Shown piece after piece: positions 1 through 8,329 of a stretch of 29,915 bases of DNA; positions within the stretch are counted from its first letter, which is position 1, and each line of letters opens with the position of its first letter. The notes under the pieces are model-generated. The model saw only the letters and a list, made by a program, of their open reading frames with translations. It made no database searches and had not been told where the DNA came from. The position numbers were made by a program, and so were the translations under genes. This stretch comes from Bacteroidota bacterium. Lineage in GTDB: Bacteria > Bacteroidota > Bacteroidia > Flavobacteriales > Weeksellaceae. The stretch lies in contig JAEYOX010000091.1 of the NCBI GenBank assembly GCA_023411265.1, forward strand, positions 1 to 29,915, read 5' to 3'.

Positions 1-8
1 TATTTTTG
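1..8 (+). promoter_or_regulatory. -7 promoter element of ccsBA
   Basis: TATTTTTG matches the Bacteroidota -7 consensus TAnnTTTG exactly. It ends 54 bp before the ATG at 63. The -33 element would lie outside the window. The TTG at 6-8, which could be read as an in-frame start of the next gene, lies inside this box, which argues for the downstream ATG. Confidence 0.5.
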
Positions 9-62
9 CACATCATCGAAAAACTAATTCAGACTATATCGTCTGAAATACTTCCTCTTCTT

Positions 63-3000
63 ATGAAAAAACTTCAAAACATCCTGATTTCGACTCGTAC
101 AATGGCAGTTTTGCTTCTGGTGTATGCTGCAGCGATGGGATATGCTACATTTATTGAAAATGATTATGGAACGCCTACAGCCAAAGCACTTGTTTACGAA
201 GCCAAATGGTTCGAACTGGTGATGCTTCTTCTGATTTTAAATTTCATCGGAAATATTTCGCGATACAGACTTTGGAAACGGGAAAAATGGCCGGTTCTGG
301 TTTTTCATCTCTCTTTCATTCTTCTGTTTATAGGCGGTGCCATTACCCGATACATCAGCTATGAGGGCATTATGCACATCCGCGAGGGGGAAACGTCTAA
401 CGAAATTATTACTGATAAACACTATTTTAAAATTCAGATTGAAGAAAACGGAGATGTTCTGAGCTATAAGGAAATTCCTTATCTCATGTCGCCGCTTCAT
501 AAAAATTTCAGGGCCAGTTATGATTATCACGGTAAAAAGATTTCTGTAAAAACACTGGACTACGTGCAGCGTAAAAAAGACAGTTTGATAGCTGATAATT
601 CCGGGACTGAATACCTGCATTTCGTCTCGGCAGGAGAAAGAGGAAGGGTCAACTATTATCTGAGACCAGGCGAAAGCAAATCTTTGGGCGGAACTTTGGT
701 AAGCTATAACAGGCCTATTGAAGGAGCGATTGAATTTAAGAGCGAAAACGGAAAATTGTTTATCAAAACTCCTGTTGATGCCAATTACATGGTCATGGCA
801 ACGCAGGACAGCGGAAGTGTGAAACAGAATGTGTATGAAGAGCTTTCGCTGAGAAGTTTATATACGATAAATGACACCCGTATTGTTGTTCCTGATGGAC
901 TTAAGAAAGGGAAACTTCAGGCTTTTGAAGGCGACAAAAAGAAAGATGAAGGTTTGCCGGACGCTCTAATGATAGAGGTTCAGGGTCCGAAAACAAAACA
1001 GAATGTAGAATTGGTGGTAGAACGGGGAAATCCCAATTTATTCAAACAGATTACGCTTGATGGAATGAATATCATGGTTGGTTTCGGTCCTAAGGTTTAT
1101 ACAACGCCTTTTGCCCTGAAACTGGACGATTTTGTTATGGAAACTTATCCGGGGAGCTCTTCTCCCAGTGCTTACGAAAGCCACGTTAAGATTATTGACG
1201 AAGGAAAAGAAACCCCCTATAAAATTTATATGAACAATGTGCTCAATCATAAAGGATACCGTTTCTTCCAAGCCAGTTTCGATGCTGACAGACAGGGAAC
1301 TGTTCTTTCTGTAAATCATGATTTTTGGGGAACTTTAGTTACATATATCGGATATATTTTGCTATTTACAGCGATGTTTATTGTCTTTTTCTGGAAAGGA
1401 ACGCATTTCTGGAAGCTCAATTCGATGCTGAAAAATATGAACAAAAAGAAAACTGCCACGGTAATTGCGCTTCTTTTCACCATCGGTCTTCATGCTCAGA
1501 TTATTGAAACCCATGGAACTTCTGATGGCAGCCGAGACAATACCGCGATGACCTCCGGACAAAAGGGCACCCATGTTCACAGTGACGGAACCGTGCATGA
1601 TAATGATGCCCATGCTCATGAAGAAACAACTGCATCTACAGCGGAAGTTCAGCCTCAACAAAATTCTGTTGCCCGTTCTTTTTCTGCCATGAGAACCATT
1701 TCTGCAGATGAAGCCATTGCCAAAAACAGAATTTCCCGGGAACATGCAGATAAGTTTTCATATCTCCTTGTGCAGAATTACTCGGGAAGAATTGTCCCGA
1801 TGAGCACGCAGGCACTGGATGTGCTTCGGAAACTTTATAAAAAAAGCAAATTTACCGGTACAGACGGGAAATTCCTGACAGCAGAGCAGTGGTTTCTTTC
1901 TGTCAATACCGATACACCGAGCTGGACGATGGTTCCGCTCATCAAAGTGGGAACCAAAGGTGGAAACGAGCTGAAGAAAAAAACGAAAGCCAATGATGAA
2001 GGCTACACCGCACTCATGAACCTCTTTCCTTCCGATGAAAACGGAAATCTGAATTATGTTTTAGAGGAGGATTATAATATCGCATTTGCGAAAAAACCTG
2101 CCGAACAAAGCAATTATGATAAAGAAGTAATTGCTGTGAACGAAAGAGTTCAGATTTTCAATGAATTTTTCAGCGGGCAGTTTATGAGAATTGTCCCCGT
2201 TAAAAACGATCCGAATTCCACCTGGCATTCGTGGCTGGACCAAAATTTTGAACCGGACATGGAAAGCCAGAAAGTGATGGGTCCTTATTTTTCAGCAGTA
2301 TTGGATGCACAAAGCACCGGCAACTGGGCTAAGGCAGATGCTGAATTGGTGAAATTATCAGATTATCAGCAAACCTGGGGGAAAAATGTAGTTCCGTCTG
2401 ACGCACAGGTGCAGGTAGAAGTATTCATGAATAAAGTGGATATTAACTTCAGATTGCTCATTTTCTATACACTCATTGGTGTTCTTTTGGTCGTGTTGGG
2501 CTTTGTAGAGCTTTTCAGACCGAGCAGAATTTTAACGAAGATCATTACCGGCATCATGTATATTGGTGCTGTTGGTTGGTTTTTACAATTATTAGGGCTT
2601 ATCGGAAGATGGTATATCTCCGGCCATGCACCCTGGAGTAATGGTTATGAAGCCATTGTATTTATTTCCTGGGTCGGAATTACCGCCGGATTTGCACTGT
2701 ACAGAAACTCTAACGCTTTGATTCCGGCTGCAGGTTTTATGGTTGCGGTTATTATGATGGGCTTTGCACACGGAGGTTCTGCACTCGACCCTCAGATCAC
2801 GCCGTTGGTTCCTGTTCTGAAATCCTATTGGCTCATTATTCACGTAGCCATTATTACGGCAAGTTATGGTTTCTTCGGGCTTTCGTTCGTTATTGCTATC
2901 ATTTGTCTTATTTTTTACATTCTGGCTTCTAAAAGACTGTACAGACAACATAATGACAGGACAATAAAAGAACTCACGATTGTTTCGGAAATGTCACTTA

Positions 3001-3374
3001 CTATCGGTTTATATGCCTTAACCGTAGGTACGTTTCTTGGCGGAATCTGGGCTAATGAATCATGGGGAAGATACTGGAGCTGGGATCCGAAAGAAACCTG
3101 GGCTTTTGTTTCGGTGATGGTGTATGCTTTTGTCCTTCACATGCGCTTGGTTCCTGGACTAAGAGGAAGATGGGCGTTTCACGTAGCAGCTATGGTAGCG
3201 ATTTCAACCATTATCATGACGTATTTCGGGGTGAACTATTACCTGAGCGGACTGCATTCATATGCTGCCGGAGATCCTATTCCGGTGCCTATCTGGGTTT
3301 ACCTCGGTGCTGCAGGGATGTTGGTGCTGGCATTAACTTCCTATCTTAAGTATAGAACTTTTCAAAAGAAATAA
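63..3374 (+). CDS. ccsBA: Fused cytochrome c biogenesis protein CcsBA (ResB-like plus CcsA)
   Basis: System II cytochrome c maturation protein. It is expected to carry heme across the inner membrane and ligate it to apocytochromes c. The 1103-residue product has a ResB/CcsB-like N-terminal half with membrane segments near the start and around residues 55-100 (FHLSFILLFIGGAITR), a long extracytoplasmic region, and a multi-spanning CcsA half. The CcsA half holds the tryptophan-rich WWD heme-handling motif at residues 1001-1011 (WGRYWSWDPKE). Between the halves is a hydrophobic segment resembling a signal peptide (residues 459-480), followed by a His-rich stretch with six His between 484 and 519. 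The ATG at 63 is chosen because MKKLQN followed by a membrane segment is a normal family start. The in-frame TTG at 6 falls in a -7 box. An efficient terminator follows. Confidence 0.93.
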   Translation: MKKLQNILISTRTMAVLLLVYAAAMGYATFIENDYGTPTAKALVYEAKWFELVMLLLILNFIGNISRYRLWKREKWPVLVFHLSFILLFIGGAITRYISYEGIMHIREGETSNEIITDKHYFKIQIEENGDVLSYKEIPYLMSPLHKNFRASYDYHGKKISVKTLDYVQRKKDSLIADNSGTEYLHFVSAGERGRVNYYLRPGESKSLGGTLVSYNRPIEGAIEFKSENGKLFIKTPVDANYMVMATQDSGSVKQNVYEELSLRSLYTINDTRIVVPDGLKKGKLQAFEGDKKKDEGLPDALMIEVQGPKTKQNVELVVERGNPNLFKQITLDGMNIMVGFGPKVYTTPFALKLDDFVMETYPGSSSPSAYESHVKIIDEGKETPYKIYMNNVLNHKGYRFFQASFDADRQGTVLSVNHDFWGTLVTYIGYILLFTAMFIVFFWKGTHFWKLNSMLKNMNKKKTATVIALLFTIGLHAQIIETHGTSDGSRDNTAMTSGQKGTHVHSDGTVHDNDAHAHEETTASTAEVQPQQNSVARSFSAMRTISADEAIAKNRISREHADKFSYLLVQNYSGRIVPMSTQALDVLRKLYKKSKFTGTDGKFLTAEQWFLSVNTDTPSWTMVPLIKVGTKGGNELKKKTKANDEGYTALMNLFPSDENGNLNYVLEEDYNIAFAKKPAEQSNYDKEVIAVNERVQIFNEFFSGQFMRIVPVKNDPNSTWHSWLDQNFEPDMESQKVMGPYFSAVLDAQSTGNWAKADAELVKLSDYQQTWGKNVVPSDAQVQVEVFMNKVDINFRLLIFYTLIGVLLVVLGFVELFRPSRILTKIITGIMYIGAVGWFLQLLGLIGRWYISGHAPWSNGYEAIVFISWVGITAGFALYRNSNALIPAAGFMVAVIMMGFAHGGSALDPQITPLVPVLKSYWLIIHVAIITASYGFFGLSFVIAIICLIFYILASKRLYRQHNDRTIKELTIVSEMSLTIGLYALTVGTFLGGIWANESWGRYWSWDPKETWAFVSVMVYAFVLHMRLVPGLRGRWAFHVAAMVAISTIIMTYFGVNYYLSGLHSYAAGDPIPVPIWVYLGAAGMLVLALTSYLKYRTFQKK

Positions 3375-3380
3375 TACATT

Positions 3381-3408
3381 AAAAGCCCCGAGCATCGGGG
3401 CTTTTTTA
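3381..3408. terminator. Bidirectional intrinsic terminator, ccsBA / yqhD
   Basis: A perfect 11-bp stem (3381-3391 with 3395-3405) encloses a 3-nt loop and is followed by T residues on the plus strand. The A-run at the left gives a U-tract on the minus strand as well, so it can serve both convergent genes. Confidence 0.9.
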
Positions 3409-3427
3409 TATTTTATATTCTCTGTTC

Positions 3428-4588
3428 TCAGTAACTCATTTGTACTATTTGTTTTGCATCCTGAGGACTGAGTTTTCGGTATTCACCCAACATCCAGTTT
3501 CTTTCGGTAAAAGTTTTTTCAACTCTTTCCGCACATCCATCATATGCTGTTGTATATTCAGAAAGCCGGGTGGGTATTCCGATGCTGTGAAAAAAAGCCT
3601 CCATTCTCCGAATTCCATTTTCTGCTTTTTCTTCTGTAGAACCTTCCGTTATTCCCCAAATTCTTTCCGCATATTGAGCTAATTTTTCTTTTTTAGATTC
3701 TAAGTTAAATCGATAATGAGAAGGCGCAATGATGGCCAAAGTTCTGGCATGATCAATTCCGAACTGAGCGGTCAGTTCGTGTCCCATTGCATGCACGGCC
3801 CAATCTGTAGGAACTCCTTTTGCAATGAGCCCGTTCAGTGCCATTGTACAGCACCACATAAAATTGGCAGCAGCATCATAATCAAAATCTTCACCGAGCA
3901 TCTTCGGCGCAATTTCCTGCAAAGTCTGCATGATGCTTTCTGAAAACCTATCCTGCAAAGTAGCAGAAGTAGGGTAGGTCATATATTGCTCCAAAACGTG
4001 GGAATAGGCATCTGCAATACCATTGGCAATTTGTTTTTTTGGAATGGAACGAACCACTTCAGGATCCAGAACAGACACCTGCGGAAATAATCCCGGGCCT
4101 CCGGAAGACAGTTTCTCACCGGTTTCTCGTCTGGAAATTACATAACCGGAATTCATTTCAGAACCTGTTGCCGGCAAAGTGAGAACTGTAGAAAAAGGCA
4201 GGGCCTGACCTTCAAAAATACGTACAGGTTTTTTGAGAATTTCCCAGGGATCGCCATCATATAAAGATGCGGCAGCTAAAAATTTAGTACCGTCGATCAC
4301 CGAACCGCCACCCACTGCCAGCAGATAATTGATGTTTTTTTCTTGAATCATTCGCAAAGCATCCATCAGCACTTCATATTCCGGATTCGCAGGAATTCCG
4401 CCAAATTCTTCTGTCTGAAAACCTTCCAGTGCTGAAAGTACTTGTTCATAAATACCATTGCTTTTGATACTTCCGCCTCCGTACAGGATTAAAACACGGG
4501 CATCGTTGGGAATTTCATTTTTAAGTTTCTGTATTTCTCCTTTCCCGAAAATAATTTTCGTTGGGTTTTTAAATTCAAAGTTGAGCAT
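3428..4588 (-). CDS. yqhD: YqhD-type iron-containing alcohol dehydrogenase / aldehyde reductase
   Basis: NADPH-dependent reductase of the group III iron-containing alcohol dehydrogenase family. E. coli YqhD reduces short-chain and lipid-peroxidation aldehydes. The 386-residue length matches E. coli YqhD (387), and similarity runs end to end (PTKIIFGKG near the N-terminus, LPATGSE at 138-144). The dinucleotide-binding loop GGGS is at residues 93-96. The expected metal ligands are D193 and H197 in GIADAYSH, H266 in DWAVHAMGH and H280 in GIDHARTLA. It is transcribed alone on the minus strand towards ccsBA. The exact physiological aldehyde cannot be read from sequence. Confidence 0.88.
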   Translation of the reverse strand: MLNFEFKNPTKIIFGKGEIQKLKNEIPNDARVLILYGGGSIKSNGIYEQVLSALEGFQTEEFGGIPANPEYEVLMDALRMIQEKNINYLLAVGGGSVIDGTKFLAAASLYDGDPWEILKKPVRIFEGQALPFSTVLTLPATGSEMNSGYVISRRETGEKLSSGGPGLFPQVSVLDPEVVRSIPKKQIANGIADAYSHVLEQYMTYPTSATLQDRFSESIMQTLQEIAPKMLGEDFDYDAAANFMWCCTMALNGLIAKGVPTDWAVHAMGHELTAQFGIDHARTLAIIAPSHYRFNLESKKEKLAQYAERIWGITEGSTEEKAENGIRRMEAFFHSIGIPTRLSEYTTAYDGCAERVEKTFTERNWMLGEYRKLSPQDAKQIVQMSY

Positions 4589-4604
4589 ATTTAATGATTT
4601 TATA

Positions 4605-4612
4605 CAAATTTA
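4605..4612 (-). promoter_or_regulatory. -7 promoter element of yqhD
   Basis: The minus strand reads TAAATTTG, an exact TAnnTTTG match, 16 bp before the yqhD ATG. No convincing -33 TTTG was found at the usual spacing. Confidence 0.45.
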
Positions 4613-4668
4613 AGGATAAAATAGCGGAACATTACGATTGACGTTTTGTTCAAATGATTTAAACTGAA

Positions 4669-4693
4669 ATGCCGGAAGAAGTACTCCCGGCAT
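4669..4693 (-). terminator. Possible weak terminator after gcdH
   Basis: A 7-bp stem (ATGCCGG at 4669-4675 with CCGGCAT at 4687-4693) lies just downstream of the gcdH stop on the minus strand. The tract that follows (ATTTCAGTTTAAAT) is only moderately T-rich, so the call is weak. Confidence 0.35.
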
Positions 4694-4717
4694 GTATGAC
4701 ATAAATGTCTTCAACAG

Positions 4718-5899
4718 TTACGAAAATGCATTAATTCCCGTGATATCCAGCCCGGTGATTAACAGGTGAATGTCATGAGTGCCTTCGTAAGTGATGACGG
4801 ACTCCAGATTTGCAGCGTGGCGCATCATCGGAAATTCTCCCATAATTCCCATTCCGCCAAGCATTTGTCGGGATTCTCTGGCGATATCGATGGCCATTTT
4901 CACATTGTTTCTCTTCGCCATAGAAATTTGTGCCGGCGATGCTTTGTGATCGTTCTTCAATGTTCCTAATTGCAGACAAAGCAACTGCGCTTTTGTAATT
5001 TCTGTTAAAAACTCAGCCAATTTTTTCTGCTGAAGCTGAAAAGATGCAATGGGTTTTCCGAATTGTTTCCGCTCTTTGGTGTACTGAACTGCAGTGCAGT
5101 AACAATCCACCGCTGCACCAATAACACCCCAGGAAATTCCGTATCGGGCGGAGTTGAGACAGGAGAGTGGCCCTTTCAAACCTTCTACATTCGGTAAAAT
5201 ATTTTCTTTAGGAATTTTTACATTGTCAAAAACCAGTTCACCGGTTTTGGAAGCTCGTAAGCTCCACTTATTGTGTGTCTCCGGTGTGGTGAAACCTTCC
5301 ATTCCGCGTTCTACAATCATTCCGCGTACCTTTCCGTTTTCTCCCTTTGCCCACACCACTGCGATGTCACAAAGCGGTGCATTGGTGATCCACATTTTGG
5401 CACCATTGAGCAGGAAATGATCGCCTTTGTCTGTAAAATAGGTTTCCATAGATCCTGGATCAGAACCGTGATTGGGTTCTGTGAGTCCGAAAGCACCAAT
5501 CATGTCACCGGAAGCCAATTGGGGCAGGTATTTCTTTTTTTGTTCTTCCGAGCCAAATTCGTTGATGGGAAACATGACCAAAGAACTCTGAACAGAAGCT
5601 GCGGAACGTACTGCTGAATCGCCTCTTTCCAGTTCCTGCATGATAATTCCGTAGGAAATCTGATCAAGGCCGGCTCCTCCATACTCCTCGGGGATATACG
5701 GGCCCAAAGCACCAATGTTTCCCAATTCTTTCATCAATCCCGGAATATCAGTATGATTTTGCGCAGCTTCGTCAATTTTTGGCATGACAAAACTTTCCAC
5801 CCAATCTCTGACGGATTGGCGTATAAGTAAATGTTCCTCAGTTAGTAAGCTGTCTATTCCGAAATAATCTGGAATGCTGTTCAGCGGATAATACGACAT
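4718..5899 (-). CDS. gcdH: Glutaryl-CoA dehydrogenase (acyl-CoA dehydrogenase family)
   Basis: FAD-dependent oxidation and decarboxylation of glutaryl-CoA to crotonyl-CoA in lysine and tryptophan breakdown. The 393-residue product has the full acyl-CoA dehydrogenase fold. The segment ERGDSAVRSAASVQSSLVM (91-109) matches the glutaryl-CoA dehydrogenase signature, including the arginine (R98) that holds the glutaryl carboxylate. FGLTEPNHGSDPGSMET (137-153) is the FAD/substrate motif. The catalytic base is E372 in TYEGTHDIH, and the C-terminal TGINAF is also typical. Substrate specificity is inferred from these signatures; another short-chain acyl-CoA remains possible. It is transcribed in the same direction as yqhD with 129 bp between them, so probably separately. 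Confidence 0.85.
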   Translation of the reverse strand: MSYYPLNSIPDYFGIDSLLTEEHLLIRQSVRDWVESFVMPKIDEAAQNHTDIPGLMKELGNIGALGPYIPEEYGGAGLDQISYGIIMQELERGDSAVRSAASVQSSLVMFPINEFGSEEQKKKYLPQLASGDMIGAFGLTEPNHGSDPGSMETYFTDKGDHFLLNGAKMWITNAPLCDIAVVWAKGENGKVRGMIVERGMEGFTTPETHNKWSLRASKTGELVFDNVKIPKENILPNVEGLKGPLSCLNSARYGISWGVIGAAVDCYCTAVQYTKERKQFGKPIASFQLQQKKLAEFLTEITKAQLLCLQLGTLKNDHKASPAQISMAKRNNVKMAIDIARESRQMLGGMGIMGEFPMMRHAANLESVITYEGTHDIHLLITGLDITGINAFS

Positions 5900-6072
5900 A
5901 GAATTTTAGTTTGTCCGAATTTACAGCTTTTTAAAATTTCAGGAAAATTATAAGCAGTGAAAAACCATTTTTAACCTTGAAAAGAAATAAAGTTGAGTTG
6001 TTTGCTTTTTTCATGTCCAGTTTCCATGACGATTTTTTTTGCAATTAAGGCAAAATGCTCGGGAGTAGCGAA

Positions 6073-6103
6073 TAGAAAAACCGCCTCACTAGTGAGACGG
6101 TTT
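6073..6103 (-). terminator. Intrinsic terminator of the YceI-like gene
   Basis: A hairpin (6078-6090 with 6091-6103, one C/A mismatch) lies 18 bp past the YceI-like stop. On the minus strand it is followed by TTTTTCTATT. Confidence 0.65.
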
Positions 6104-6120
6104 CAAAAAAAACAAATTGA

Positions 6121-6795
6121 TTATTTATTGGATCCAATATTCAGTTCAAGATCAACATCTTGGGAAATCATCCAATCTTTCGGGTCTCCATCTGTACCGT
6201 AAGTCAGTCCCCAGTCTTTTCTGTTGATGGTGAATTTGGAAGCTAAGCTCATCTGATTTCCAGTTATATCCACTTTTGCAGGGAAAGTCACGTTGACGGT
6301 TTTATCTTTTATGGTAAGGTTTCCGCTAATGATTTTGTTTGCATCTTCTACTTTACTTTGAGTGTTTTTATCAATATCCTCCAATTTTGTAATTTCAAAT
6401 TTCACGGTAGGATATTTCTCAACATCGAAGAAATCAGCACTTTTAAGGTGTGCATCCAGATCAACAGAAGTTTTACCATCCGACATAGCAGGATCTACTG
6501 AAGAAGGATCTGTGAATAAAGTACTGAGGTCGGATATCAGCGTACCCCCGGTCAACTGTCCATTTTCGATGGTAAAGTGGCCCGTCGTCTGTGCAGTTCC
6601 GAATCTGGGGTTCAGTCCGCCTTTGTGGTAGGCTACCCATTTTATGGTACTTTCTTCTGAATTGACGGTAAGCGTATCGCCGGTTTGTGCTGCTACTGCC
6701 TGTTCTGTTGAAGTAACTGCTGTGTCGGTTTTTGATTCTTTACAAGATACTGCAAAAAGCATGGCCGAAAGTGCCAGGATAGAAAACTTTTTCAT
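6121..6795 (-). CDS. YceI-family lipoprotein
   Basis: A 224-residue secreted lipoprotein. Residues 1-18 form a lipoprotein signal peptide ending in LFAVSC with C18 as the lipidated residue. A Ser/Thr-rich linker follows, then a YceI lipocalin-like domain from about residue 43. Typical YceI features are visible: WVAYHKGG early, then GTAQTTGHF, LKSADFFDVEKYPTVKFEITK, GNLTIKDKTVNVTFPAK, and MSLASKFTINRKDWGLTYG near the end. YceI domains bind isoprenoid or similar lipids in a hydrophobic pocket, but the ligand here is unknown. It has its own terminator and is probably monocistronic. Confidence 0.85.
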   Translation of the reverse strand: MKKFSILALSAMLFAVSCKESKTDTAVTSTEQAVAAQTGDTLTVNSEESTIKWVAYHKGGLNPRFGTAQTTGHFTIENGQLTGGTLISDLSTLFTDPSSVDPAMSDGKTSVDLDAHLKSADFFDVEKYPTVKFEITKLEDIDKNTQSKVEDANKIISGNLTIKDKTVNVTFPAKVDITGNQMSLASKFTINRKDWGLTYGTDGDPKDWMISQDVDLELNIGSNK

Positions 6796-6882
6796 TGTAT
6801 TAAATGGTTTAAAAATATAGATGCAAAGCTACTTCGAGAGTGTTGGCTGCACCTTGATCCATGTTAAGAAATGAGGAGAAAA

Positions 6883-7797
6883 TTACATTGAACTTTCCAG
6901 CGATTTCATTAGCGCATCAAATTCGAATGTAAATCCTGTTGAAAGAAGTTTTTCATTGCTGACTTTTGACCCTTCCAAAAGCATAACAGCCATTTCTCCG
7001 AAAATCATTTTAATAATAATTTCCGGAGCGTTCGGAAGCCAACTTTGTTTCCCGAACGACTGAAGCAGTGTTTCTGAAAAATCGTTCATTGTGATGTGCT
7101 CAGAAGAAACAGCATTGTAAATTCCGGAGATTTCGTTATTAGTCAAAACAAAATCATACAAACGGATCACATCCCGTACATCCATCCATGGCAAAAACTG
7201 TTGTCCGCTTCCTAATGAGGTGTTGATACCCAACCGCGCAAAAGGTGCTAATTTCTGATACATACCACCATTTTTGCCGATAATAACGCCCTTTCTTAAG
7301 ATCAATGTTTGGGTTCCTAAGGTATTAAACTGCAAAGCGGCTTGTTCCCAAGACTGGCAAACTTCGGCTAAAAAATCTTTGCCGGCGGGGGAGTTTTCAG
7401 TGAAAACTTTATCCGAAGTTACGGCACCATAATATCCTACAGCTGAGGAGGAGATGAAAGTTTTTATCTGGATATTATTGTCTTTCACAATATTGAACAA
7501 CAGATTCACCGAGTTTGTTCTGCTATCTATGAGTTCTTTTTTTCTTTGATGTGACCAGCGTTTTTCTACAATATTGGCACCGGTGAGGTTGATGATCGTA
7601 TCTACACCTTCGAAAGCTTTTTCATCAATAATTCCTGTGTTGGTATCCCATTGGAAGTAGTTCAAATGAGGTTCTGAACTGCGCCGTGGTTTTCTGGACA
7701 AAGCATTCACGGCATATCCTTGTTCCAACCATCTAACCATCAGTTGTTGTCCTATAAAACCGGTAGCACCTGCGATTAGAATTTTCTTTGTTTTCAA
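6883..7797 (-). CDS. TIGR01777-family NAD(P)-binding epimerase-like protein
   Basis: An atypical short-chain dehydrogenase of the TIGR01777 / YfcH (SDR39U) family, 304 residues. It has an N-terminal Rossmann motif GATGFIG (10-16), the family segment LTGANIVEKRWS (71-82), SSSAVGYYG (116-124), RKGVIIGKNGGM (168-179) and FLPWMDVRD (201-209), then a DUF1731-like C-terminal segment. Members are annotated as sugar-nucleotide epimerases from fold alone; the true substrate is unknown. It lies 40 bp downstream of dgkA on the same strand and may share its transcript. Confidence 0.85.
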   Translation of the reverse strand: MKTKKILIAGATGFIGQQLMVRWLEQGYAVNALSRKPRRSSEPHLNYFQWDTNTGIIDEKAFEGVDTIINLTGANIVEKRWSHQRKKELIDSRTNSVNLLFNIVKDNNIQIKTFISSSAVGYYGAVTSDKVFTENSPAGKDFLAEVCQSWEQAALQFNTLGTQTLILRKGVIIGKNGGMYQKLAPFARLGINTSLGSGQQFLPWMDVRDVIRLYDFVLTNNEISGIYNAVSSEHITMNDFSETLLQSFGKQSWLPNAPEIIIKMIFGEMAVMLLEGSKVSNEKLLSTGFTFEFDALMKSLESSM

Positions 7798-7837
7798 TTT
7801 TTTAATTTCTGAAATTTTGGTAGTATAATTTTGACTT

Positions 7838-8194
7838 TTATAATTTCAAATACTTTCCATATATCAGAACTGCCGTAACCAGTGCAGCCATAGATGCAAC
7901 AAGTACTGCGCCTGCTGAAATATCTTTAATTCTTCCGATATTCAGATTAAATTCAGGATGAATGAAATCGCAAATTTTTTCAATACACGTGTTGAGCATT
8001 TCGGTGATGAGAACTATTGTAGAAACAATGATAATAATAACAGCGTCGTCACGGTTTAGTTGCAAAACAATAATCAATAATAAATTAATGAATAAAGCCA
8101 ATAAATGTATCTGAAAATTTCTTTCAGAAAGAATCATGATGCCGATCCCGCGGAACGCATAACCAAAACTCTTTTGCAGTGAAGGTTTACTCAT
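7838..8194 (-). CDS. dgkA: Diacylglycerol / undecaprenol kinase family membrane protein
   Basis: A small integral-membrane lipid kinase of 118 residues with three predicted helices (about 27-46, 50-72 and 94-115). Active-site signature residues are E65, N68 and E72 in ITEMLNTCIEKICD, followed by K90-D91 in IKDISAGAVLV. The N-terminal SERNFQIH resembles the Gram-positive undecaprenol kinase subgroup more than E. coli DgkA, so phosphorylation of undecaprenol for cell-envelope carrier recycling is at least as likely as diacylglycerol recycling. It is the first gene of a possible dgkA-epimerase transcript and divergent from dnaN. Confidence 0.88.
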   Translation of the reverse strand: MSKPSLQKSFGYAFRGIGIMILSERNFQIHLLALFINLLLIIVLQLNRDDAVIIIIVSTIVLITEMLNTCIEKICDFIHPEFNLNIGRIKDISAGAVLVASMAALVTAVLIYGKYLKL

Positions 8195-8199
8195 ACCCT

Positions 8200-8231
8200 C
8201 AAAGATATTTAAAAATTAAAAATTCTCCGAA
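8200..8231 (-). promoter_or_regulatory. dgkA promoter, very close to the start codon
   Basis: The minus strand carries TATCTTTG (8200-8207, exact TAnnTTTG), preceded 20 bp upstream by TTCG, a 3-of-4 match to TTTG. Only 5 bp separate the -7 box from the dgkA ATG, so the transcript would have little or no leader. Confidence 0.45.
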
Positions 8232-8303
8232 GAAATTCCTTTGTTTTTCCCATTTTTGTTGATAACTCATTATTTAAACCTTCCCATTCTTGCATCAATT
8301 TTA

Positions 8304-8318
8304 TATATTTGTACAAAT
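8304..8318 (+). promoter_or_regulatory. dnaN promoter -7 element with overlapping palindrome
   Basis: TATATTTG (8304-8311) is an exact -7 match 18 bp before the dnaN ATG. A 12-bp palindrome, ATTTGTACAAAT (8307-8318), overlaps the box and the expected transcription start. No good -33 TTTG is visible. Confidence 0.5.
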
Positions 8319-8329
8319 TTAATTAACAG

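Noticed and set aside
4698..4709. Short hairpin GACAT-AA-ATGTC beside the gcdH stop.
   Set aside because: Five base pairs with a 2-nt loop is too small to interpret.
5971..6027. Minus-strand 18-codon frame (METGHEKSKQ...) after the YceI-like gene, extending upstream as open frame through PEHFALIAKKIV.
   Set aside because: Codon choice looks coding, but the only ATG leaves 18 residues, and the upstream open part runs into the terminator hairpin and a TGA. It could be a gene remnant; there is not enough to call it.
5993..6202. Plus-strand 69-codon frame between gcdH and the YceI-like gene.
   Set aside because: It runs through the terminator and antisense into the YceI-like coding region; no promoter was seen.
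8195..8329. Possible replication origin next to dnaN.
   Set aside because: No TTATNCACA DnaA boxes or AT-rich unwinding repeats were seen, and dnaA is absent; dnaN is commonly far from the origin in this phylum.
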